Source: Bacteroidota bacterium (GTDB lineage: Bacteria > Bacteroidota > Bacteroidia > Flavobacteriales > Flavobacteriaceae). Taken from it: a stretch of 25,220 nucleotides of DNA. Below are positions 1 to 6,042 of the stretch, one piece after another. The notes beneath the pieces were generated by a model that saw only the letters and a list, made by a program, of their open reading frames with translations, did no database searches and was not told where the DNA came from. A program made the position numbers and the translations under genes. Location of the stretch: the NCBI GenBank assembly GCA_021793535.1, contig JAJYSO010000002.1:1-25220 (forward strand), given 5' to 3'. The stretch's first letter is position 1. Every line of letters starts with the position of its first letter.

Positions 1-75
1 CCCTTACAAAAATTGGTGGTGCAAATGAAAGAAGAGTTGGATAAAATCAAGGAACAAATTCTAAATGTTTTGTAA
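1..75 (+). CDS. C-terminal end of a YicC-like protein (partial)
   Basis: Frame 1 is open from the left edge for 24 codons and ends in TAA at 73-75; the last residues read QMKEELDKIKEQILNVL. This acidic/basic helical tail resembles the C-terminus of the YicC/YloC family of endoribonuclease-like stress proteins, which in flavobacteria commonly sit directly before gmk. The stop codon overlaps the gmk start (TAATG), so the two genes are almost certainly co-transcribed and translationally coupled. Only the tail is visible, so the family assignment leans on gene order and on my memory of the family's ending. Confidence 0.6.
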   Translation, partial: PLQKLVVQMKEELDKIKEQILNVL

Positions 76-644
76 TGTTTGACGGAAAACTCATTGTCTT
101 TTCAGCCCCTTCCGGATCCGGTAAAACTACGCTTGTCCGTCATCTTTTAAAGCAGAAAGACCTCAATTTGGATTTTTCTATTTCTGCCACTTCGAGGGCC
201 CCCCGGGAGAACGAAAGAGATGGAATCGATTATTATTTCATCAGTACAGAAGAGTTTAAAAAACGCATAAAACAAGGAGATTTCTTAGAATGGGAGGAGG
301 TTTATCGCGATAATTTCTACGGGACTTTAAAACGAGAGGTGGAGCGTATTTGGAACTTGGGCAAACACGTAATTTTTGATATTGATGTGGTGGGGGGATT
401 GGATATCAAACATATTTACCCCGAGCGTACTTTAGCGGTTTTTGTCAAGCCTCCAAATATAGAGGAGCTCAAGATCCGCTTGAAGAAAAGAGGGACAGAA
501 AGTGAAGATCGCATCAATATGCGAATTGCCAAGGCTTCTGTGGAGTTGGCTACGGCACCACAGTTCGATCATGTTATTGTCAATGAGGATTTGGATACCG
601 CGCTTGGTGAGGCCGAAGACTTAGTTCGTGACTTTATTCGGTAA
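75..644 (+). CDS. gmk: Guanylate kinase
   Basis: Cytoplasmic ATP-dependent phosphorylation of GMP/dGMP to GDP/dGDP, an essential step in guanine nucleotide synthesis and salvage. The 189-residue product has the normal length. The Walker A loop is at residues 10-19 (SAPSGSGKTT, Lys17), followed by the GMP-binding region with SRAPRENERDGIDYYF near residues 41-56 and the lid segment LKKRGTESEDRINMR in the C-terminal half. The ATG overlaps the stop of the preceding yicC-like gene, so expression depends on the upstream promoter outside the window. The stop at 642-644 lies one base from the stop of the convergent UPF0182 gene, leaving no room for a dedicated terminator between them. Identification is secure. 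Confidence 0.97.
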   Translation: MFDGKLIVFSAPSGSGKTTLVRHLLKQKDLNLDFSISATSRAPRENERDGIDYYFISTEEFKKRIKQGDFLEWEEVYRDNFYGTLKREVERIWNLGKHVIFDIDVVGGLDIKHIYPERTLAVFVKPPNIEELKIRLKKRGTESEDRINMRIAKASVELATAPQFDHVIVNEDLDTALGEAEDLVRDFIR

Positions 645-645
645 T

Positions 646-3360
646 TTAATTTTTAATCACCGAGTCCATTTTCTGCATCTGTCGTCCGAAAATATCCCAT
701 TGTTGGTTTTTTAACGCCTGCTCCAGTTCTTCCCAATAGGATTCGATGGTTTTTAATTTAGGGTCCTTTGGGGGTCGGACAAGGGAATCCCCAGTAGGGA
801 CTAGGGGTTGAATGAGCGCTTTTAAAGGAGAGTCTAATTGGCGATCATATAAGGCGTTGATGGCCTGGTGAAGCGAGGGTTCCATCACCACTTTGTCTCC
901 TACTGTGGCAATGACACGCTTGAGCTGTGGAATGTTGACCCCTTGTGCGATTAAAAATACGGGTTCTACATAGATAAAGGAGTCTTCCACAGGAATGATC
1001 ATGAGGTTCCCCCGGATAACACTGGATCCACGTTGGTCCCAAAGGGATAGCTGTTGAGAAATTTCAGTATTTTGATCAATTTTTGCTTCAATTTGAGCTG
1101 GTCCCAGAAAGAGACGGCTCTTGGGAAGCTCATATACGTGAACTTGCCCGTAGTTTGGAAAATCAGACTCTGCTGCCATCCAAGCGACCATGTTGTCTCG
1201 ATTATGCGGGGTAAGTGGGCTGATCAAAAGGTATTGTAACTGTTCTTCTTGAGGGAGTTTACTAACGATATAATAGGATTTCATTTTGATAGTTTGCCCA
1301 GCGTATTTGCTGTTTGGACGCTCCCATAAGTCTTCGTTGTTGTAAAAGGTTTGAGGGTTGGTCATGTGATACGTATTGTAAATGCTCATCTGGGCCTGAA
1401 AAAGAAAATCCGGATAGCGAATGTGGTTTCGCAGGTCTCCTTGAATTTCCGATAGGGGTTTGAACATTCCTGGGAAAACGGCTTGATAGGTTTTAATCAG
1501 GGGATCTTTTTCGTCTGTAATGTAAAAGTCTACATCCCCATGGTAAGCATCCACCACGACTTTAACCGAATTGCGGATGTAGTTTTCACGCCCGTTGAAA
1601 GGTTGGGCATACGGGTAATGGGAGGCAGTGAGGTAGGCATCCTGAATCCAATACAATTTTCCGTTGTCCAGAACCAAATAGGGACTTTCCTTGAGCTTTA
1701 AAAAAGGAGCTGCTTTTTGAATACGGGTTTGAACGTCTCGCCAAAACTGAATTTTACTTCCGCGCTTTAGGTATTCGGTTAAAAGAAGGTTGTAATCCCC
1801 AAAATAAAGGGAGAAGAGTAGTTTTTTGGGGAAGTTGTCGATGGCAATCCCTCCCCTTCCTTTATAATGGGTGTAGACATTGTCTTTTCCTTTAGGATAG
1901 TCGAGTTCTTTGACCTCGGTATTGACCAGTTTATAGGTTGTCTTGAGCTCTCCGTAATAGAGGGCTGGCTGAGTCACCTCCAAATTGATGTCGGATACCG
2001 GTGGTAAGTCTTTGATCAAGAGTTCCGGATTCCCGTCTTCGTTGGTTTCGGCTACCGGGCTCATGGTGATCCCATAGCCATGGGTGTACTGTAGGTGTTC
2101 GTTTACCCAAGTCTTGGCCTTTGCTGGCAGTTTGTGTGTATTGAGCTCTCTGGCCGAGACCATCATCTGCTCGTACCCGCGATTGGTGTGGTAGCGGTTG
2201 ACACTGATGCTGGGAAAGGTGTAGTACAAACGGATTTCTTGCAGTTGCCGATAGGTCTCTAGAATGGGACGAGAATCCCAGAGGCGAATGCTGTTGATGG
2301 TTTGTTGATTTTTTTGAACCGAAGCATAGGAAATGGTATCAGAAGCGTCATAACTGGTTTCGTGGAAGTCGTCTAATCCATATGCTTTTCGGGTCATCGA
2401 AATGTTGTTGACCAAATAGGGTTCTTCCATTTTGAGCTCATTGGGCTTAACTTGTATGGATTGCATCCCCCAGGGTAGAAAAAATTGACCGATAACCCCA
2501 ATGATGATGATCCCTACTGCCGCTTTCAGCAATTTGCCTAAGCGTTTTTGAGTAGCTTGATAAAAAGCCAATAGAGACCAAAGTAAAACCAGCAAAGTGA
2601 GAATCCAAAGAACTGGCAAGTTGATTTTGACATCGGTATAGCTGGCTCCAAAGACTACCCCTGAGGGGTTAAATAAGAGTTTAAATTGATCCAGAAAGTA
2701 CCCGAACGCCAAGAGTAAGCCCCAGATTCCGAGGTTGATCAAAAGGTGTTTGGTGGCATGAGGGGTGCGATCGGTGGGGACAAAATTTTTACCAAATCCA
2801 ATGGCGCCTTTGGAAATATAGACAAACAATAAAAGCGCTGTTGTGAAAAAGACAAGGCTGATGAGGCTGTTTTGCAAGGTTTCTAAGAAAGGCAGTGTAA
2901 AAATATAGAACCCTACGTCCCAATGAAAAACCGGATCGGTTTCTCCAAAAGCTTGCGGATGGATAAACCGGAACCACAGGTCCCATTTAAAGAGATACGA
3001 ACTGGCGAAGAAAAGGCTGAAAAGGGCACTGATCAATCTAGAAATTAACCTAAACTGGCGGGCAGAGATGTATTGGGCGCCCAGATTTTCAAAAGGAGTA
3101 TTGGAGAAGTTAAGGTAAAGCGGCCCCATGTTTTTGATCAGCCGTTTGAAATTGGGCAATAAATACAACAAGGCTACCGACAGCGCACCTAGAAATAAAA
3201 GAAGTTGGGTACCCCTAATTTTCCAAAAGACCGGTGCGTAGTGCAAATGGTCTAGCCATGCCCACTCTACGATCCACCCCGGTAAGGCGATCAAGAGCAC
3301 AAGAAGGATCACTCCTAAGGCCAACCCTATTTTTAATCGGTTTGTTTTTTTAAACGACAT
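646..3360 (-). CDS. UPF0182 family large membrane protein
   Basis: The 904-residue product matches the UPF0182 (COG1615) family: an N-terminal block of about seven hydrophobic helices (roughly residues 10-30, 50-68, 103-122, 150-183, 207-223, 247-265, 281-298) followed by a soluble domain of about 600 residues that probably faces the periplasm. Features I recognise in the soluble part include LWDSRPILETYRQLQEIR, the YYGEL segment, and the C-terminal region with PVEDSFIYVEPVFL. The biochemical function of the family is not known to me. It follows yhhQ on the same strand after 79 bases, so it may be read from the yhhQ transcript or from a weak promoter in that gap (TACCTTTC is a near match to the -7 box). 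Its end abuts the gmk stop. Confidence 0.9.
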   Translation of the reverse strand: MSFKKTNRLKIGLALGVILLVLLIALPGWIVEWAWLDHLHYAPVFWKIRGTQLLLFLGALSVALLYLLPNFKRLIKNMGPLYLNFSNTPFENLGAQYISARQFRLISRLISALFSLFFASSYLFKWDLWFRFIHPQAFGETDPVFHWDVGFYIFTLPFLETLQNSLISLVFFTTALLLFVYISKGAIGFGKNFVPTDRTPHATKHLLINLGIWGLLLAFGYFLDQFKLLFNPSGVVFGASYTDVKINLPVLWILTLLVLLWSLLAFYQATQKRLGKLLKAAVGIIIIGVIGQFFLPWGMQSIQVKPNELKMEEPYLVNNISMTRKAYGLDDFHETSYDASDTISYASVQKNQQTINSIRLWDSRPILETYRQLQEIRLYYTFPSISVNRYHTNRGYEQMMVSARELNTHKLPAKAKTWVNEHLQYTHGYGITMSPVAETNEDGNPELLIKDLPPVSDINLEVTQPALYYGELKTTYKLVNTEVKELDYPKGKDNVYTHYKGRGGIAIDNFPKKLLFSLYFGDYNLLLTEYLKRGSKIQFWRDVQTRIQKAAPFLKLKESPYLVLDNGKLYWIQDAYLTASHYPYAQPFNGRENYIRNSVKVVVDAYHGDVDFYITDEKDPLIKTYQAVFPGMFKPLSEIQGDLRNHIRYPDFLFQAQMSIYNTYHMTNPQTFYNNEDLWERPNSKYAGQTIKMKSYYIVSKLPQEEQLQYLLISPLTPHNRDNMVAWMAAESDFPNYGQVHVYELPKSRLFLGPAQIEAKIDQNTEISQQLSLWDQRGSSVIRGNLMIIPVEDSFIYVEPVFLIAQGVNIPQLKRVIATVGDKVVMEPSLHQAINALYDRQLDSPLKALIQPLVPTGDSLVRPPKDPKLKTIESYWEELEQALKNQQWDIFGRQMQKMDSVIKN

Positions 3361-3439
3361 GCCAGCTGATAAAGAATAGTTTTGAAAGGTACAAAAAGAA
3401 TCCTGAAAAACAGAGGGACACAGCCAAACCCTATCCGGG

Positions 3440-4075
3440 CTATGAAAGTTGGAGTTTAAAGCGTTTCAAGACCCAATCCAAAATGAACTTGTAGATGGGC
3501 AGGAAGAGAATGGCGTTAATCATCATTTTAAAGATGTAATCTACGGTTCCCATTTCCACCCATTTTTCGGCATGGATAAGGCTGGAGGTTTTGTAAAAGG
3601 CAATAAAGAAAAACGTAAAGGTATCGATGAAATTCCCTACTATAGCCGAGGCCAAAGGAGCATGCCACCACTGTTTGTGCTGTCGCAGCTTGTTAAAAAC
3701 CAGTACGTCCATAATTTGTCCTACCACATAGGCCATGAAACTGGCCAAGGCGATACGGAAGACAAACAGATTAAAGATAAACAACTGCCCTGTACCCATC
3801 CAGATACCGTCTTGAAAGCCTACAGTGACTACGTAAGAGACCAAGAGGGCAGGGAGCATGGCATAAAAAATGATCTGTCTTCCCATTTTGGCCCCGAAAA
3901 TACGCACGGTCAAATCAGTGGCCAGAAAAATAAAGGGAAAGGAAAAGGCACCCCAAGTGGCAGTGTAGCCAAAGATCTCGATTGGAAACTGAACGAGATA
4001 ATTGCTGGCTGCGATGATAAAAATGTGGAAGCTTGCCAAGAAAAAGGCAAGTTGTCGTTTATGGTGTGAAAGCAT
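3440..4075 (-). CDS. yhhQ: Queuosine precursor transporter (preQ0/preQ1), YhhQ type
   Basis: Inner-membrane carrier of the VUT/COG1738 family that imports the 7-deazaguanine precursors preQ0 and preQ1 used to make queuosine in tRNA. The 211-residue product has about six hydrophobic segments and closely follows, from memory, the E. coli YhhQ sequence: SNYLVQFP near residue 24, then FIFLATDLTVRIFGA, NLFVFRIALASFMAYVVGQ, the FFFIAFYK helix and VDYIFKMMINAILFLP. The ATG at 4073-4075 is preceded by AGGAAAGT, a usable ribosome binding site that is the 3' edge of a preQ1-I riboswitch (see that entry), which independently supports the substrate. Strong similarity to the gammaproteobacterial form suggests possible horizontal acquisition. 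The next gene downstream is the UPF0182 gene; any functional link is unclear. Confidence 0.95.
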   Translation of the reverse strand: MLSHHKRQLAFFLASFHIFIIAASNYLVQFPIEIFGYTATWGAFSFPFIFLATDLTVRIFGAKMGRQIIFYAMLPALLVSYVVTVGFQDGIWMGTGQLFIFNLFVFRIALASFMAYVVGQIMDVLVFNKLRQHKQWWHAPLASAIVGNFIDTFTFFFIAFYKTSSLIHAEKWVEMGTVDYIFKMMINAILFLPIYKFILDWVLKRFKLQLS

Positions 4076-4080
4076 ACTTT

Positions 4081-4115
4081 CCTAGTTTTTTTATGTAGGA
4101 GGATCTCGAACTACA
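4081..4115 (-). promoter_or_regulatory. preQ1 class I riboswitch controlling yhhQ
   Basis: Numbering the minus-strand RNA from 4115: P1 is UGUAG (1-5) with CUACA (18-22), five pairs. The 12-base loop starts UUC, as in the Bacillus subtilis queC aptamer, and its last base (C17, at 4099) is the cytosine that pairs with preQ1 in that aptamer. An A-rich strand follows (positions 24-30 are all A), then CUAGG at 31-35. Loop and tail lengths equal those I recall for queC, putting CUA at 31-33 as expected. P2 would be G11-C31 and A10-U32, a G9/A33 mismatch, and C8-G34. The aptamer ends on AGG five bases before the yhhQ ATG, so ligand-stabilised P2 should hide the ribosome binding site: translational OFF control. 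Aligned by eye from memory, not by covariance search. Confidence 0.87.
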
Positions 4116-4139
4116 GGATTTACATCCGGATTAAGGACG

Positions 4140-4147
4140 CAAAGCTA
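4140..4147 (-). promoter_or_regulatory. Promoter -7 box for yhhQ
   Basis: TAGCTTTG on the minus strand is an exact TAnnTTTG match. Transcription would begin near 4134, about 20 bases before the riboswitch P1 stem, giving a leader of roughly 60 bases made up almost entirely of the aptamer. No clear TTTG -33 element is seen at the usual distance. Confidence 0.65.
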
Positions 4148-4240
4148 CACAAAATTGGGCAAAGCTTTTTTGAAATAGGAAATATTTTAAAGGCCTTGGG
4201 TTTCCCTAACAGGAACCTGCTGTGTCTGACCAGAGGGGGC

Positions 4241-5584
4241 TTAAAAATTCAAGCCTCTAATTTTTTGATAAATTTGCAGTGCTTTTCCATCGGTTAAGGA
4301 AGCCACAGCACTACAGATTCCGATAAGATTAGGATATACAGAAGAAGAATCAAATTCGAAATCCGATAAAAAACTTGCCCTGATCAGGTTGTCATATGGG
4401 CTTGATGATTGACGTTGGCGATTTTCATAGGTTTGGGTAAAGGTGTCCAACAGGGTGCCGATTATTTTGTAGCCGGCAATTTCCTTTTCCATTACTTGCT
4501 GGCTCTGGTATACTTTTTTGACACTGATGCGCAGGATGTCCTCGATTTGTGCTTTGTACTGGGATAGATCCAGAAGGGCCTGATTGAAGGTGCCCGCGAG
4601 GATGGCTTGCTCGTGGTCCAAGAAGATGCGGGCCGCATCTCGAATTAAGGTGTTGATGGCCAGTGCCCGTAAATAGCTCACGCGAGCTTTGGTGGTAGTC
4701 AGTTGGCGGTAATTTTCTTTTCGAATCGTCTTTTCTACCAATTTAATCAGGTATTCCAGTGCGTAATCTTCTTCGATCCACCCTAAGTTAATACCATCTT
4801 CAAAATCGATTAAGGTGTAACAAATGTCGTCCGCTGCCTCTACCAAAAAAGCTAAAGGGTGACGTTTGTAACGCAGATGACTGCCCGAGGGATCGGTAGA
4901 GTGAAGTCCTAGCGACTGAGCGAGGTCTTTGAAAATGTGTTTCTCACTTTGGAAGAACCCAAATTTCTTATCGGCGATTTGCTGAGTGGGTTTATGGGGT
5001 AGAGATTCTTTGGGGTATTTGGTAAAGGCGCCCAAAGTGGCATAAGTTAACCGAAGACCATCTTGGATGCCATTGCGGGTTTGGGTGAGGAGTTTGAAGC
5101 CGTTGGCATTCCCTTCGAATTTGATAAGGTCCTGGTATTGTTTGGGGGTCAGTTCTGCTTTAAATCTTTTGCCGGCTCCTCCTTGAAAATATGCTCCGAT
5201 GGCTTTTTCTCCTGAATGCCCAAACGGGGGATTGCCAATATCGTGGGCTAATGCGGCTGCAGCTACAATCGCCCCGAAGTCACTGAACTTGTATCCGGCT
5301 TTAACCAGGTGAGGATTTCTTTGCAAAACCTTTTTGCCCACAATCCGTCCCAACGAGCGGCCCACTACGGAGACTTCCATGCTGTGGGTTAGACGTGTGT
5401 GAACGAAATCAGTTTTGGATAAAGGAATGACTTGTGTTTTGTCTTGTAAACTCCGAAAAGCGGGAGAAAAAACAATACGATCATAGTCCACCTCAAAGCC
5501 CAATCGGGTGCCGTCCTCGTCCTTTCTGAGGCGTTCTTTGGTATCGTTGAACTTTTTTAAGGACAATAATTGCTCCCATTCCAT
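4241..5584 (-). CDS. dgt: dGTP triphosphohydrolase (HD-domain dNTPase)
   Basis: Cytoplasmic metal-dependent hydrolysis of dGTP (possibly other dNTPs) to deoxynucleoside and triphosphate. With the start at 5584 the protein has 447 residues beginning MEWEQLLSLKKF. It shows the dGTPase signature: FRSLQDKTQVIPL (about residues 42-54), HTRLTHS (H62, H67), the HD motif AHDIGNPPFGHSG (H114, D115, H123) and a later EAADDICYTLID aspartate motif. A longer frame begins at a TTG at 5635, but its extra 17 residues are unlike the family and that TTG fits a promoter -33 element, so I prefer the ATG. Divergent from mfd; downstream is yhhQ with its own promoter. Substrate preference among dNTPs cannot be read from the sequence. 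Confidence 0.93.
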   Translation of the reverse strand: MEWEQLLSLKKFNDTKERLRKDEDGTRLGFEVDYDRIVFSPAFRSLQDKTQVIPLSKTDFVHTRLTHSMEVSVVGRSLGRIVGKKVLQRNPHLVKAGYKFSDFGAIVAAAALAHDIGNPPFGHSGEKAIGAYFQGGAGKRFKAELTPKQYQDLIKFEGNANGFKLLTQTRNGIQDGLRLTYATLGAFTKYPKESLPHKPTQQIADKKFGFFQSEKHIFKDLAQSLGLHSTDPSGSHLRYKRHPLAFLVEAADDICYTLIDFEDGINLGWIEEDYALEYLIKLVEKTIRKENYRQLTTTKARVSYLRALAINTLIRDAARIFLDHEQAILAGTFNQALLDLSQYKAQIEDILRISVKKVYQSQQVMEKEIAGYKIIGTLLDTFTQTYENRQRQSSSPYDNLIRASFLSDFEFDSSSVYPNLIGICSAVASLTDGKALQIYQKIRGLNF

Positions 5585-5605
5585 ATGATTTGTGTTTTGA
5601 TAAGG

Positions 5606-5635
5606 TAAAAATAAGAAATGGATGCTTCTAAACAA
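5606..5635 (-). promoter_or_regulatory. Probable promoter for dgt
   Basis: On the minus strand TTG (5635-5633) is followed after 19 bases by TATTTTTA (5613-5606), seven of eight positions of TTG-N17-23-TAnnTTTG. It predicts a start near 5600 and a leader of about 15 bases before the ATG at 5584. Confidence 0.5.
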
Positions 5636-5683
5636 GATGCTTTTGGAGCGGCCAATGTTAAAACGTGGCTTTTATACAATAAA

Positions 5684-5716
5684 AAAAGAGAGCTTTCCGT
5701 TTTAAAGCTCTCTTTT
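5684..5716 (-). terminator. Strong rho-independent terminator without an obvious gene
   Basis: A perfect 13-bp stem (5684-5696 with 5704-5716, core AAAGCTCTC) closes a 7-base loop. Read on the minus strand the stem is followed by an uninterrupted run of T (seven including stem bases); read on the plus strand only four T follow, so minus-strand use is favoured. No recognisable gene ends here on either strand; the dgt promoter begins about 50 bases further on. It implies a short minus-strand transcript from the region 5720-6000, or a leftover from a lost gene. Confidence 0.8.
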
Positions 5717-5883
5717 CATCACCCAATAGACTAATCAGAAGTTTGATTGATAGATAGGTTATGGTTGGTTTAATTAGCCATTGGTCACTGTAATCAAAAT
5801 CTATAATGAGTATAACAAGCGCGGTGCCATTTCGTAAGTAGCTGATAATCAATGTAAATTTTACTTCAGAAGTTGGGTAATTG

Positions 5884-5919
5884 TGTGGAAAATCCACAAA
5901 AGTGTAGAAATTTTACACT
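5884..5919. repeat. Two adjacent small inverted repeats
   Basis: TGTGGA-AAA-TCCACA (5884-5898) is followed two bases later by AGTGTA-GAAATTT-TACACT (5901-5919). Each arm is six perfect pairs, and both carry GTG/CAC-like cores. They may be protein-binding palindromes or RNA hairpins at the 5' part of a minus-strand transcript ending at the 5684-5716 terminator. The function is unknown. Confidence 0.6.
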
Positions 5920-6004
5920 ATTATTAAGAATTTGCCTCCCTGTGTAGGACATTTTTAAGAAAAAAGAAAGTCACTTTAGCTCGGTGAGGGAAGGCAAAAA
6001 TTTA

Positions 6005-6035
6005 TTGTAAAGGTATTCGAAAGGATTTATCTTTG
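6005..6035 (+). promoter_or_regulatory. Promoter for mfd
   Basis: TTG (6005-6007), a 20-base spacer and TATCTTTG (6028-6035) match the Bacteroidota consensus exactly. Initiation would fall around 6040-6042, right before the ATG at 6043, so the mfd mRNA would have essentially no leader and no ribosome binding site. Confidence 0.8.
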
Positions 6036-6042
6036 CGGCCTT

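Larger units (their letters stand above)
5636..6042. other. Intergenic region between dgt and mfd
   Basis: About 400 bases, AT-rich, with no convincing protein gene. It holds the orphan terminator at 5684-5716, two adjacent small hairpins at 5884-5919 and the mfd promoter at 6005-6035. A 79-codon minus-strand frame (5658-5897) runs straight through the terminator stem and is rejected. No TAnnTTTG box pointing toward the terminator was found; the closest minus-strand sequence carries one extra T (TAGATTTTG, about 5800). Confidence 0.6.

Noticed and set aside
3449..4069. 206-codon plus-strand frame opposite yhhQ
   Set aside because: Almost exactly antisense to a well-recognised gene; composition is charged and low in hydrophobics, typical of a shadow of a membrane-protein gene.
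4081..4139. tRNA-like sequence (TTCGAGATCC resembling a T-loop) upstream of yhhQ
   Set aside because: No five-pair T-stem, anticodon arm or acceptor stem can be drawn; the same bases fit the preQ1-I aptamer well.
5658..5897. 79-codon minus-strand frame between dgt and mfd
   Set aside because: It reads through the terminator stem at 5684-5716, begins at a codon with no ribosome binding site and resembles no family I know.
5884..5919. Replication origin with DnaA boxes
   Set aside because: Only imperfect box-like sequences within the two palindromes, no AT-rich unwinding region with further boxes and no dnaA or dnaN nearby.
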